NCBI GenBank assembly: GCA_965275915.1
Contig: CBDHYI010000008.1
Span: 1,178,001-1,242,000 of the forward strand
Origin: JBDWFY01 sp965275915
GTDB taxonomy: Bacteria; Pseudomonadota; Alphaproteobacteria; Rhizobiales; Stappiaceae
Reading direction: 5' to 3'
Length of the DNA: 64,000 nucleotides
The translations under genes and the position numbers were made by a program. The notes beneath the pieces were generated by a model that did no database searches, was not told the DNA's origin, and saw only the letters and a list, made by a program, of their open reading frames with translations. Each line of letters begins with the position of its first letter. The stretch's first letter is position 1. Positions 36,384-45,860 of this stretch are shown piece after piece.

Positions 36384-37253
36384 ATGGAGCTTTCCGATCT
36401 CAGAATCTTCAGCGCGGTGGTTCGCGAGGGAGGCGTTACCCGGGCGGCGGAGCGGCTGCACCGCGTTCAGTCCAATGTCACGACCCGGATCAGGCAGCTG
36501 GAGGAGCGTCTTGATACGAAACTGTTTGACCGTCGCGGCAGGCGTCTTGTGTTGACGCCGGCCGGTCAGACGTTACTGGAATACGCCGATCGTCTGCTGG
36601 CGCTGGCGTCCGAAGCGGAAACCGCCCTTCTGGGAGATACGCCCAAAGGCGTTTTTCGGTTGGGGTCGATGGAAAGCACTGCCGCAGTGAGGCTGCCCGA
36701 ACCGTTGTCGGTTTTCGCGCAGCGCTACCCGGGAGTGATCCTGGAGATGCGCACGGGCAACCCCACCCAGTTGGCGACGGCCCTTCTTGCGGGAGAAATC
36801 GATGCCGCGCTGGTGGCTGAACCCATCGCCGATGCGAAGTTCGAGTCCGTGATTGCGTTCGTGGAAGAACCGGTCATCGTAACGGCGCTGGATCATCCTC
36901 CCATCGATGAGCAGGGTCCGGTCCCTGATACGATGATCGTCTTCGAACATGGTTGCCCGCACCGCCGGCGATTGGAAGAGTGGTACGCGCGACGGCAGGA
37001 CCTGCCTCAGCGAACCATCGAGCTGGGATCCTATCACGCAATGCTGGGCTGCGTGCTGGCCGGAATGGGTGCGGCACTCGTGCCCCGGAGCGTTCTGTCG
37101 ACATTCCCCGAAAGCAAACGGCTGCGTATTACGAGGCTGTCGCCGGGACATGACCGGATAAGGACACTGATGATCTGGCCCAAGGGGGCCCGGTCTCCAA
37201 CTGTCAAAGCACTGTGCGGGATATTGGATGAGCACAGGGAGGCCGCCGCCTGA
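36384..37253 (+). CDS. LysR-family regulator
   Basis: 289 residues. HTH LSDLRIFSAVVREGGVTRAAE and VQSNVTTRIRQLEERL. The last part carries SYHAMLGCVLAGMGAALVP, a standard effector-domain block. TTGGAGAG lies before the ATG. An imperfect dyad (TTCAT at 36332, ATGAA at 36345) in the gap to the DUF1330 gene is a possible binding site. Confidence 0.87.
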   Translation: MELSDLRIFSAVVREGGVTRAAERLHRVQSNVTTRIRQLEERLDTKLFDRRGRRLVLTPAGQTLLEYADRLLALASEAETALLGDTPKGVFRLGSMESTAAVRLPEPLSVFAQRYPGVILEMRTGNPTQLATALLAGEIDAALVAEPIADAKFESVIAFVEEPVIVTALDHPPIDEQGPVPDTMIVFEHGCPHRRRLEEWYARRQDLPQRTIELGSYHAMLGCVLAGMGAALVPRSVLSTFPESKRLRITRLSPGHDRIRTLMIWPKGARSPTVKALCGILDEHREAAA

Positions 37254-37289
37254 CGCAGGTTTTTTCGGAGCGCGCCAGGCAGCCGATAT

Positions 37290-37745
37290 TCATGCCGCGC
37301 GACGCTCGCCTCCGAAATAGCGGGCCATACGTTCGAATGAAGCGGTCCACCCGGCGGCGATCATATCCTGTAACGGTTCGGGGATCTGCCACTGGGTGAG
37401 ATGCACTTCCGTTGCATTGCCCCGCTCGATGAAGTCCACATTCACCTGCATCCATTCTCCTTCGGCCATGCCGGGCATTTCATAGGCCAGGCGGGCAGGG
37501 GGATCGAAGGCGGTGATGCGTCCCCTTATCGGATGGACGCCGACATTTTTGATGGTCATGGCGTGGATATATTTGCCGCCGATCCTGGGTTCGATTTCCG
37601 AGGTTACATGGATCGTGTCGGCGCAGCCCCACCACTCCTGTGTTTTGCTCGTTTCAATCCAGGCGTCGAACACCGCTTCCCGCGGTTCGTCAAATGTGCG
37701 GCGGACGTGCAGGGTGCCGTCTTCAACCTTGGTGATTGTACTCAT
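37290..37745 (-). CDS. SRPBCC (AHSA1/START-like) domain protein
   Basis: 151 residues of the AHSA1-like SRPBCC fold: LHVRRTFDEPREAVFDAWIE, then WWGCADTIHV and VHLTQWQIPEPLQDMIAAGW. GAGGGAG lies eight bases upstream of the ATG. It is the second gene of an ArsR-SRPBCC operon, a common pair; the fold binds hydrophobic ligands, identity unknown. Confidence 0.88.
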   Translation of the reverse strand: MSTITKVEDGTLHVRRTFDEPREAVFDAWIETSKTQEWWGCADTIHVTSEIEPRIGGKYIHAMTIKNVGVHPIRGRITAFDPPARLAYEMPGMAEGEWMQVNVDFIERGNATEVHLTQWQIPEPLQDMIAAGWTASFERMARYFGGERRAA

Positions 37746-37824
37746 TTGTTTGCTCCCTCGTTCTATCTTGAAACTCAATAAATCAATATTTTGAGCTATA
37801 TTTCACTCTTTTCTAAAGTGATGC

Positions 37825-38163
37825 TTAGTCTTTGTTCGATTGGCCTTTGTTGGTCTTGAGATAAAGGTCGACAGCGTCGAAATGCCGTTTCCAGAACCGG
37901 CTGTAATGCGCGATCCATGCCGCGGCATCATCCGTCGCATCCGGTCTGACACGGACGACCGTCTCCCGGCCGCGCTTATGCCGTTCAATCAGTCCGGCTC
38001 CTTCAAGCACCCGCAGATGCTTCGAGATCGCCGGCTGCGACATCGCATAGGGCTGGGCGAGGTGTGAAACTGTCATCTCGCCCTCAGACAGTTGCGCCAG
38101 CATCCCTCGGCGCGTCGCATCGGACAGTGCGCCAAATACGAGATCAAGTTTATTAATAACCAT
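37825..38163 (-). CDS. ArsR-family repressor
   Basis: 112 residues, winged helix with ALSDATRRGMLAQLSEGEMTV and recognition helix MSQPAISKHLRVLEGAGLI. It lacks the cysteine metal site of classic ArsR, as is normal for the SRPBCC-linked branch. Its own start codon is inside a perfect 16-bp palindrome, which suggests autorepression. The SRPBCC gene follows after 79 bp. Confidence 0.9.
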   Translation of the reverse strand: MVINKLDLVFGALSDATRRGMLAQLSEGEMTVSHLAQPYAMSQPAISKHLRVLEGAGLIERHKRGRETVVRVRPDATDDAAAWIAHYSRFWKRHFDAVDLYLKTNKGQSNKD

Positions 38164-38171
38164 ATGGTTAT
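38156..38171. promoter_or_regulatory. Perfect 16-bp palindrome over the arsR-like start codon (operator)
   Basis: ATAACCATATGGTTAT equals its own reverse complement. The central CAT is the start codon of the ArsR gene read on the minus strand. Symmetric AACC/GGTT sites are known for ArsR proteins of this type. Binding here would block translation initiation or transcription of the ArsR-SRPBCC operon. Confidence 0.75.
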
Positions 38172-38373
38172 GTATTCTCAGGGCGGTAAATTGTCAACAT
38201 CAAAGCGTGCCGTCAGACCGGACGGGCGCTGTGATCGCGCAGAATTGAAATGCTCTTAAACCAAAGCCGTAGCCTAATCGGCGGGGATACAGCAACAATG
38301 CGCGCGCATGTAGACAATTGCGCTCCCGTCGACGATCAATTGAAACCCAGCCTCAAACAAAAGGCAGCAGCTT

Positions 38374-39516
38374 GTGATCTCACTTTTTACGCCGTTTTCG
38401 CTTCGCGACGTCTCTTTCAAAAACCGGATAGCGGTTTCGCCCATGAGCCAGTACCGGGCACGGGAGGGCTATGCCAACGACTGGCATAAAGTGCATTTGG
38501 GCCGTTTTGCGATGGGCGGCGCGGGACTCGTTTATGCCGAAGCGACGGCGGTTGAAGCCGAGGGCCGGCGAACCGCAGGCGACCTCGGCCTTTGGGAAGA
38601 CGGTCAGATCGGCATGCTCGCTTCGATTGCGGATTTCCTTCGCAAGGAAGGGGCGGTGGCAGGCATTCAACTCGGTCATGCAGGCCGCAAGGCATCCGAG
38701 CGCAGGCCCTGGCACGGGGAAACGCCACTGGACGATGAAGATGCCAAGTTGCGGAACGAAGCGTCCTGGCCGGCCATTGCACCGTCTCCGATCGGCTATG
38801 CCGACGGATGGCCGGAGCCGCAGGAAATGTCCGGGGCCGATATAGAACGGGTCATAGACGCTTTCGGCAGCGCGGCGCGACGGGCTGAGGAGGCGGGGTT
38901 TCAGATTATAGAAATCTATGCGGCGCATGGATTTCTGGTTCATCAATTCCTTTCGCCCATCGCAAACAAGCGGACAGACCGCTGGGGCGGAAGCGCCGAG
39001 AACAGGCGTCGGTTCGCAATCGAGACAGCCCGTGCCGTGCGCCGCAACTGGCCGGAACAATATCCGCTTGCGTTCCGGCTTTCGGCGACCGATTGGCTGG
39101 ATGACGGAATTGAAGCAGGAGAGACAATCAAGACCGCAGCGGCATTGAAGGAAGCCGGTGTTGACCTCATCGACTGTTCCACCGGCGGGATTTCCGGCAA
39201 GGAACGCCCAAGGCGCATGGTGATCGAGCAGGGTTTTCAGGCGCCCTTTGCGGAGCAGGTCAGACAGGGTGCGGATATAGCCACAATGACGGTGGGCTTT
39301 CTTTGGGATCCTGAGGTTTGCGACGAACTGGTAAGATCCGGCAAGGCGGACATGGTGGCGTTGGCGCGGGAAATTCTTGATGACCCGAACTGGCCGCTTC
39401 ATGCAGCACGGCAACTGGGGCATGACCGGACACACGACAGTTGGCCTATTGAGTCCGGATGGTGGCTGATGAAGCGGCAGCGGCTGATCGATAAACTCGG
39501 CCTGCGTACGCGCTAA
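38374..39516 (+). CDS. NADH:flavin oxidoreductase / old yellow enzyme (YqjM-like class)
   Basis: 380 residues, starting at GTG 38374 with AAGG upstream. YqjM-type features: LFTPFSLRDVSFKNRIAVSPM, GIQLGHAGRKAS, IYAAHGFLVHQFLSPIANKR and NRRRFAIETARAV. The FMN-tuning cysteine of YqjM (in its PMCMY motif) is serine here (PMSQY). These enzymes reduce activated alkenes with NAD(P)H; the natural substrate is unknown. The gene stands alone. Confidence 0.9.
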   Translation: MISLFTPFSLRDVSFKNRIAVSPMSQYRAREGYANDWHKVHLGRFAMGGAGLVYAEATAVEAEGRRTAGDLGLWEDGQIGMLASIADFLRKEGAVAGIQLGHAGRKASERRPWHGETPLDDEDAKLRNEASWPAIAPSPIGYADGWPEPQEMSGADIERVIDAFGSAARRAEEAGFQIIEIYAAHGFLVHQFLSPIANKRTDRWGGSAENRRRFAIETARAVRRNWPEQYPLAFRLSATDWLDDGIEAGETIKTAAALKEAGVDLIDCSTGGISGKERPRRMVIEQGFQAPFAEQVRQGADIATMTVGFLWDPEVCDELVRSGKADMVALAREILDDPNWPLHAARQLGHDRTHDSWPIESGWWLMKRQRLIDKLGLRTR

Positions 39517-39643
39517 ATATCCGCAGCAGAATCCATCACGGCATTTGCCGCTTTCCCCAAGTTCCTGATTGCATCCGCGTTCTGCGCAACCAAAAATTAA
39601 GCATCTTGGCTGTTTACTCGAAACGGACAATAGGGGGATTCCG

Positions 39644-41791
39644 ATGCGGCGGCTGATGGGAAAAATGAACTTGCAGGTCCTGATTGCACTCTGTGTCAGC
39701 GCGTTTTCGCTGCTGGCCTGCGCCGTGGTCGGGACTTTGGCTTATCTGCAGGCCGAGGGAGAACTGCGGGTTGCAGTTGAGGACAAGCTTCGCAATACGG
39801 CCGAAGCGCAGGCAGCCACCCTGACAACCAACGCGGCGCGCTGGGAGGCGGGCATCGAAAGTCTGGCGCTGTCGGCCTCAACAACGTCGTTCCTGGATGA
39901 GATTCTATTGTCCGACTCTCCCAAAGAAGCGGTGAAGGTCAAGGAGGAATATGCTTCCGACGACTTTCGCAAGAAGCCGATTGCAGATCGTGCGGCTTAT
40001 ATCGGAGATGAAGACAAGTCGCTGTTTTCCTGGAAGCATGCCGAATATCACGGTGTGTTCCTGAACACCTGGCGCGACCTCAATCTCAGCGACATTATTC
40101 TGTTTCCCGGGCGCAGCCTGTCGATCTACACGGTCACTAAATCGGGTGACTTTTACAAAACCGGTGAGGAAGCGAATTTCGGTGCGCTTGAGGACATGCG
40201 GGTTGAGACAATGAAGTCCGAAACGCCGCTTAAGCTCGTCTCCGGCTTTACCGACTATCCGGCGCTGGGCGAGACGTCGATCTTTTTCACGCATCCGATT
40301 TACATGGGGCAGGAAACGGACGCGGGCTTGCCGCCGATCGGCGTTGCGGCTTTCCGCGTTTCGCTGGACAAGATCAAGGACACGCTTGTTGCGGGCAAAA
40401 AGGATCAGGCGGATATTGCTCTGGTGCTTCTGGACAAGGACCGCCAGGTGCTGGTGTCAACGGATCCTGAAAAATACGACGCCTCCGCTTTTGCGGCTCC
40501 TGATCTCTTCGCCGCAGCCTCGGCGTCCGGCGGTTATGAGGGCACGCTGCAAACGGCCGGTGGCGGCGGTGTTTCCATCTTTGCGGCCGAAAAGATCACA
40601 TTCGGCGACAGCGATGCCTATCTGGTGGTGCTCCAGTCCGAAGCGAGTGCGCTTGCCGGGATCTATCAGATGCGGTGGACGATGCTTGCAATCTCCGTCA
40701 CGGCAGCGCTGCTTCTTGGATTCCTCGGCGTCGTTGTCGCACGCATGATGGCGAAGCCGATCCGGGAAATGACACTGTCCATAAAGCGCCTGTCGGAGGG
40801 CGATGTCAGCGAACCGGACAGCTCTTACAGCGATATCACCGAAATCAGACAGATGGCAGAAGCCATCGACATCCTGCGTCAGAATGAGATTGCCCGCCAT
40901 TCGCTGGCAGCGGAGAAACAGGCGGACGATCACGAAAAGAGCGAACGGCAACGGACCGTGCAGCAGGAAATACGCGCCTTTCAGGAGCAGGCCTCAACGC
41001 TGTTTTCCGATGTCGACACGACCGCCCGTAACCTCAGCGAGACCGCGCGCACGCTTGACGAAGCGGCACAACAGGGCGCCGAGAAGGCAAAGCAGACCCA
41101 GTCAGCCTCCGAAGCGGCTTCGGAAAATGTCCAGAGCGTCGCCAGCGCGGCTGAAGAAATGTCGGCCTCCGTTGCTGAAATCAACCGGCAGTTGGATGAC
41201 ACCAAAAGCGTGCTGAAGCGGGTCTCCGAACAATCGACCTTGACCAACGACAAAATCGCCGGATTGGTTCATTCGGTCTCCGAAGTCGGAAAAGTCATTA
41301 CACTCATTCAGGATATCGCCGAGCAGACGAACCTTCTGGCGCTGAACGCAACCATCGAAGCCGCGCGGGCCGGGGAGGCCGGCCGGGGCTTTGCTGTTGT
41401 TGCAGCGGAGGTGAAGGAGCTGTCGACGCAAACCTCCAACGCAACCACTCAGATTGCCGACCAGATTTCGGCCATCCAGTCCAGCACCAACGAATCGGTC
41501 GAGGCGATCAACCTGATTACCGGTCTGATCGAAGAGGTGGACAGCTCGGCGACCGCAATGGCCGGAGCCGTGTCCGAGCAGGGCATCGCAACGACAGAGA
41601 TCTCCCAGAATGCCGGATGTGCGGCGTCCGAGGCAACTTCGGTACGCACTTACATGTCCGAACTATCCGAGACCGTTGAACTGACCTCGAGTTCGTCCAA
41701 GACGGTGCGCACGGCGTCTGCCGAGGTGCTGGAAAAGACGACGGAGTTCGAGAACCGGATCCAGCAGTTTCTTCACAAGATCGCATCGTGA
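39644..41791 (+). CDS. Methyl-accepting chemotaxis protein
   Basis: 715 residues from the ATG at 39644 (GGGGGA six bases upstream). Membrane segment 1 is at residues 10-35 and segment 2 at about 345-367. Between them lies a periplasmic sensor of about 310 residues, long enough for a double-CACHE domain. HAMP follows, then the cytoplasmic coiled coil. Its tip has the conserved [20 protein letters not shown] at about residues 555-575. No cytochrome-like or PAS domain and no C-terminal pentapeptide tether were seen. It should signal to CheA/CheW; no che genes are nearby. The ligand is unknown. Confidence 0.93.
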   Translation: MRRLMGKMNLQVLIALCVSAFSLLACAVVGTLAYLQAEGELRVAVEDKLRNTAEAQAATLTTNAARWEAGIESLALSASTTSFLDEILLSDSPKEAVKVKEEYASDDFRKKPIADRAAYIGDEDKSLFSWKHAEYHGVFLNTWRDLNLSDIILFPGRSLSIYTVTKSGDFYKTGEEANFGALEDMRVETMKSETPLKLVSGFTDYPALGETSIFFTHPIYMGQETDAGLPPIGVAAFRVSLDKIKDTLVAGKKDQADIALVLLDKDRQVLVSTDPEKYDASAFAAPDLFAAASASGGYEGTLQTAGGGGVSIFAAEKITFGDSDAYLVVLQSEASALAGIYQMRWTMLAISVTAALLLGFLGVVVARMMAKPIREMTLSIKRLSEGDVSEPDSSYSDITEIRQMAEAIDILRQNEIARHSLAAEKQADDHEKSERQRTVQQEIRAFQEQASTLFSDVDTTARNLSETARTLDEAAQQGAEKAKQTQSASEAASENVQSVASAAEEMSASVAEINRQLDDTKSVLKRVSEQSTLTNDKIAGLVHSVSEVGKVITLIQDIAEQTNLLALNATIEAARAGEAGRGFAVVAAEVKELSTQTSNATTQIADQISAIQSSTNESVEAINLITGLIEEVDSSATAMAGAVSEQGIATTEISQNAGCAASEATSVRTYMSELSETVELTSSSSKTVRTASAEVLEKTTEFENRIQQFLHKIAS

Positions 41792-41870
41792 GCCTGGCCG
41801 CGGGATTGAGCTTTGACGCTGCCCTGTGATCGTGACACCCTGATCCGAGTTTCGCAAAAGGCGGCAAACG

Positions 41871-42752
41871 ATGACCCATCTGGAAGGCGTTATTCCATAT
41901 CTGGCGACCCCGACTACTGCCACCTTTGACATCAATACGGAAATTCTGGCGCGGCTGTGTGACCATCTGATTGCAAAAGGTGTGCACGGCCTGTGTCCGC
42001 TGGGCTCGACCGGTGAGTTCGCGTATCTGAGCCGTCCACAGAAAGCACAGACGATCGAGACGGTTGTAGAAGCCGCTTCCGGCCGGGTGCCGGTGATTGC
42101 CGGTGTTGCGGGGACCGCAACGCCGGACGCGGTTGCTCAGGCAAAAACCGCGAAGGCGGCCGGAGCGGACGGCATTCTGGCAATGATGGACGCTTATTTC
42201 CCGATTGATGAGAACGGTGTGATCACCTATTTCACGGCGGTCGCCGATGCGACCGATCTGCCGGTGACGATCTACACCAACCCGAATTTTCAGCGGTCCG
42301 ATCTGAGTCTGACGGCAATTGAACATCTCAGCCATCATCCCAACATCGTCGCGCTGAAAGATGCGTCCACCAATACCGGGCGGCTTTTGAGCATCATTAA
42401 CCGCGTGAACGGACGGCTCGATGTTTTTGCCGCTTCGGCGCACATCACCACCGCGGTCATGCTGATCGGAGGCAAGGGTTGGATGGCGGGGCCGTCCTGT
42501 CTGGTGCCTGAAAAGTCGGTGCAGCTTTACGACCTTTGCTGCGCGGGGGAATGGGACGCTGCAATGGATCTGCAGCGCGACCTGTGGTCGATCAACGAGG
42601 CCTTCGCCAAGTACAATCTGGCCGGCGCCATCAAAGCGGGACTGAAACTGCAGGGATTTGACTGCGGCGATCCAATCCCTCCGCAGGCGCCGGTCGGGCG
42701 CGCGGGTGTTGAGGAAATCAGGTCCGTTTTGGAGAAGCTCGACGCTTTGTAG
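41871..42752 (+). CDS. DapA/NAL-family class I aldolase (dihydrodipicolinate-synthase-like)
   Basis: 293 residues. GSTGEFAYLS is the pyruvate carboxylate loop, Tyr135 is in IYTNPN, and the Schiff-base Lys163 is in IVALKDAS. The family condenses or cleaves pyruvate (DHDPS, N-acetylneuraminate lyase, KDG aldolase and others). Isolated from lysine genes, this copy is more likely catabolic. It converges on the serine-cycle operon, with a hairpin terminator between. Confidence 0.88.
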   Translation: MTHLEGVIPYLATPTTATFDINTEILARLCDHLIAKGVHGLCPLGSTGEFAYLSRPQKAQTIETVVEAASGRVPVIAGVAGTATPDAVAQAKTAKAAGADGILAMMDAYFPIDENGVITYFTAVADATDLPVTIYTNPNFQRSDLSLTAIEHLSHHPNIVALKDASTNTGRLLSIINRVNGRLDVFAASAHITTAVMLIGGKGWMAGPSCLVPEKSVQLYDLCCAGEWDAAMDLQRDLWSINEAFAKYNLAGAIKAGLKLQGFDCGDPIPPQAPVGRAGVEEIRSVLEKLDAL

Positions 42753-42758
42753 ATGTGC

Positions 42759-42782
42759 GATGAGGGCCCGCCGACCCTCATC
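42759..42782. terminator. Hairpin terminator between convergent dapA-like and hprA genes
   Basis: GATGAGGG (42759-42766) and CCCTCATC (42775-42782) are perfect inverted repeats with an 8-base loop, followed on the plus strand by TGTTTAAT. It occupies most of the 39-bp gap, so it may serve both directions. Confidence 0.6.
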
Positions 42783-42791
42783 TGTTTAATG

Positions 42792-43763
42792 TCAGATCAC
42801 ACGGTCGCGCGGATCGCGGCCTTCGAAGAAATCCCGCAGATTGTCGATAACGCGGAAGCCCATCGCCTCACGGGTTTCGCGGGTGGCGCTGCCAAGGTGC
42901 GGCAGCATCACGACATTGTCGCATTGACTGAGGGCCGGGTTCACGCGGGGTTCGCCGTCAAAAACATCGAGCGCGGCGCCGCCGATTGTTTCGAACATCA
43001 GCGCCTGAATCAGCGCGCATTCGTCGATGACCTCACCGCGCGCCGTATTGATCAGAAAGGCATCCGGCTTCATGAGATTAAGCCGCGTTGCACATATCAG
43101 ATGCCGGTTTGCCGCGCCGCCCGGGCAGTGGAGCGAAACGAAATCGCACTCAGACAGCAGATCCTCGATCGTGTCCGTCTGTGTCGCATGACACTCAGCC
43201 AGCACTTCAGGGGCAATCCGGCTGCGATTGTGGACCAGGATTCTCATGCCGAAGCCGTGGTGCGCACGCTTTGCCATCTGCTGACCGATGCGGCCGTAAC
43301 CGATGATGCCAAGCGTTTTGCCGGACACTTTCGTGCCCAGGAGATGGGTCGGCCGCCAACCGGTCCAGCGACCGCACCGGAGTTCCCGTTCGCCTTCACC
43401 GGCGCGGCGGGCGATCATGAGAAGCAGCGTCATCGCGAGGTCCGCCGTGCATTCTGAGAGAACGTCCGGTGTGTTGGTGACCGTCAGGCCGAGGTCGCGT
43501 GCTGCAGGCTCGCAGATGTGACTGTAACCGACGCCGTAATTGGCGAGAATTTTCGTGCGCGCTTTGGGCGTATCCATTGCATCGCGTCCGATACGGTCCG
43601 TGACTGTGGACAGCACGGCATCATGGCTCTGAAGCGCCTCGCGGAACTCGGCCGATGTGAGCGGACGGTTGGCCCGGTTGAATGCGACCTCGTAATTGTC
43701 GGCCAACTGCGCCTCGACGGCGGCGGGCCAACGGCGTGTGACAAGAACGGACGGTTTGACCAT
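42792..43763 (-). CDS. hprA: D-2-hydroxyacid dehydrogenase, probable hydroxypyruvate/glyoxylate reductase
   Basis: 323 residues. NAD-binding GIIGYGRIGQQMAKRA, then the catalytic arginine in INTARGEVID, glutamate in DVFDGEP and histidine in MLPHLGSATRE. It reduces hydroxypyruvate to glycerate (and often glyoxylate to glycolate). Position as the last gene of sgaA-mtkA-mtkB-hprA, overlapping mtkB by 1 bp, supports a serine-cycle role. Family sequence alone would allow other 2-keto acids, so the symbol rests on context. Confidence 0.82.
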   Translation of the reverse strand: MVKPSVLVTRRWPAAVEAQLADNYEVAFNRANRPLTSAEFREALQSHDAVLSTVTDRIGRDAMDTPKARTKILANYGVGYSHICEPAARDLGLTVTNTPDVLSECTADLAMTLLLMIARRAGEGERELRCGRWTGWRPTHLLGTKVSGKTLGIIGYGRIGQQMAKRAHHGFGMRILVHNRSRIAPEVLAECHATQTDTIEDLLSECDFVSLHCPGGAANRHLICATRLNLMKPDAFLINTARGEVIDECALIQALMFETIGGAALDVFDGEPRVNPALSQCDNVVMLPHLGSATRETREAMGFRVIDNLRDFFEGRDPRDRVI

Positions 43764-44653
43764 CAGGCGGTTCCTTCCATGACGTGAGCGATCGTTTCGC
43801 CAATTGCAGAGGGATGCTCGGCAACCGTGACGCCGGCCGCCGTCAGAATTTCAACTTTCTCCGACGCGCTTTCGCCAAAGGCGGAGATGATCGCGCCGGC
43901 ATGCCCCATGGTGCGCCCCTTGGGAGCCGTCAGCCCCGCAACGTAAGCGACAACGGGTTTGGTGACATGATCCTGGATATATTGCGCCGCCTCGGCCTCC
44001 TGCGGGCCACCGATCTCGCCGATCATGGCGATGATATGCGTATCGTCGTCTTCCTCGAACCGGCCCAGAATATCCTTGAAGGATGAGCCGTTGATCGGGT
44101 CGCCGCCGATGCCGACGGACGTCGAAACGCCGATGCCCTTTTCTTTCAACTGAGCCGCCGCCTCGTAACCGAGCGTGCCGGACCGGCCGACGATACCGAC
44201 ATGTCCCTGAAGATAAATATGGCCGGGCATGATGCCCAGAAGCGCCTTGCCCGGACTGATCGTGCCGGCGCAATTTGGGCCGGTCAGAACCATCCGCTTT
44301 TCCCTCGGATAGCGCATCATGTAGCGCTTGACCCGGATCATGTCCTGCGCCGGGATGCCGTCGGTGATGCACACGCAGTAACGAATGCCGCCGTCCGCGG
44401 CCTCCATGATGCTGTCGGCCGCGAAGGGAGGAGGCACGAAGATCAGGGAGGCGTCCGCTCCCGTTTCGGCAACGGCTGCTTTGACGGTGTCGAAAACCGG
44501 CAGTCCCTCGACGGTCTCGCCGCCCTTGCCGGGCACGACGCCGCCGACAACGTTGGTGCCGTAGTCAAGCATGTCCCTGGTGTGGAGCCGGGCCATGCGC
44601 CCGGTGATTCCATGGACGATAACGCGGGTGTCGCGATCAAGAAATATACTCAT
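43763..44653 (-). CDS. mtkB: Malate-CoA ligase subunit MtkB (succinyl-CoA-synthetase alpha-like)
   Basis: 296 residues. A CoA-binding N-terminus ([17 protein letters not shown]), [35 protein letters not shown] and the phospho-histidine in [10 protein letters not shown] are all present. Several of these (for example the [12 protein letters not shown] stretch) look like methylotroph MtkB rather than SucD. With MtkA it forms malyl-CoA from malate, CoA and ATP. It overlaps mtkA by 4 bp (ATGA) and hprA by 1 bp. Confidence 0.9.
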   Translation of the reverse strand: MSIFLDRDTRVIVHGITGRMARLHTRDMLDYGTNVVGGVVPGKGGETVEGLPVFDTVKAAVAETGADASLIFVPPPFAADSIMEAADGGIRYCVCITDGIPAQDMIRVKRYMMRYPREKRMVLTGPNCAGTISPGKALLGIMPGHIYLQGHVGIVGRSGTLGYEAAAQLKEKGIGVSTSVGIGGDPINGSSFKDILGRFEEDDDTHIIAMIGEIGGPQEAEAAQYIQDHVTKPVVAYVAGLTAPKGRTMGHAGAIISAFGESASEKVEILTAAGVTVAEHPSAIGETIAHVMEGTA

Positions 44654-45849
44654 GAGACGGCCCTGACCCTTGTGCCTTTGACAAGATCGTTTTTCCAGGC
44701 GCCGACGGCCCGTTCGGCGGCCTCCATCAAAGAGGTTGCGCGGATTATCGGCAGACCGGAGGCTGCAAGGATTTTCTGGCCTTGCTCGACATTGGTGCCT
44801 GCAAGACGGACAATTACCGGGATGTCGACCCGGACTTCCTTCAGCGCCTGGACGACCCCTTCGGCAACCCAGTCGCAGCGGTTGATCCCGGCGAAAATAT
44901 TGACGAGAACGGCCTGGACATTTTCATCGGACATCACCAGACGGAAGGCCTTGGCAACGCGTTCGGGCGTTGCTCCGCCGCCGATATCGAGAAAGTTTGC
45001 GGGCTCGCCTCCAGCGAGCTTGATCGTGTCCATAGTCGCCATGGCAAGACCTGCCCCGTTGACAATGCATCCGATATTGCCGTCAAGGCCGATGTAGGAC
45101 AGCCCCCTGTCGGCGGCCCGGCTTTCTCGCGGGTCCTCCTGACTCTTATCGCGCAGCTCGGAGATTTGCGGATGCCGGAACAGGGCGTTGTCATCGAAGG
45201 TCATTTTGGCGTCGAGCGCAAGAATGCGGTTGTCGCCCGTCACTACCAGGGGATTGATCTCCACCATGGTCGCATCAAGTTCGGTGAAGGCGCGATAACA
45301 GCCCTGCAGCGTGCGCACCATGGCGCGGGTCAGTGCGGGTTCAATGCCGAGCTCGAATGCGATCTCGCGCGCCTGAAATTCCTGCAGGCCGACGGCCGGC
45401 TCGACCGTCGAGCGGACGATGCTGTCGGGACGCTCGGCGGAGATATCTTCTATCTCCATGCCGCCTTCGCTCGAAGCGACAATCATCACCCGCTGGCTGA
45501 TGCGGTCCAGCACCAGGCCGAGATAGATTTCCCGATCGATCGGGACGGCACTTTCCACGTAGACGCGATAAATCCCTTTGCCCGCCGGACCCGTCTGGTG
45601 CGTGACCAGCTTTTTTCCGAACATGTTTTCACAGGCGGACTGGATATCGTTTTCGTTTTCGCAAAGCTTGATGCCGCCAACCTTGCCGCGGCCACCAGCA
45701 TGGACCTGTGCTTTCACCACCCACTTTTCACCGCCAAGCTCACGGGCGCGATACGCGGCCTGCTCCGGACTGTAGGCGAGGGCGCCCGGCGGGGTTTCGA
45801 CTCCGAAGTTCGCAAGAATCTCTTTGGCCTGATATTCGTGAATATCCAT
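44650..45849 (-). CDS. mtkA: Malate-CoA ligase subunit MtkA (succinyl-CoA-synthetase beta-like)
   Basis: 399 residues. ATP-grasp N-terminus [34 protein letters not shown], then [10 protein letters not shown] and [39 protein letters not shown]. Length and order match MtkA/SucC; the company of sgaA, hprA and malyl-CoA lyase decides for malate thiokinase. Second gene of the operon, 11 bp after sgaA. Confidence 0.9.
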   Translation of the reverse strand: MDIHEYQAKEILANFGVETPPGALAYSPEQAAYRARELGGEKWVVKAQVHAGGRGKVGGIKLCENENDIQSACENMFGKKLVTHQTGPAGKGIYRVYVESAVPIDREIYLGLVLDRISQRVMIVASSEGGMEIEDISAERPDSIVRSTVEPAVGLQEFQAREIAFELGIEPALTRAMVRTLQGCYRAFTELDATMVEINPLVVTGDNRILALDAKMTFDDNALFRHPQISELRDKSQEDPRESRAADRGLSYIGLDGNIGCIVNGAGLAMATMDTIKLAGGEPANFLDIGGGATPERVAKAFRLVMSDENVQAVLVNIFAGINRCDWVAEGVVQALKEVRVDIPVIVRLAGTNVEQGQKILAASGLPIIRATSLMEAAERAVGAWKNDLVKGTRVRAVS

Positions 45850-45860
45850 CGGTCAGCTTC

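Noticed and set aside
43763..45849. TCA-cycle succinyl-CoA synthetase (sucC/sucD)
   Set aside because: The proteins belong to the same superfamily, but the operon with sgaA and hprA, the divergent malyl-CoA lyase, and several MtkB-like blocks favour malate-CoA ligase.
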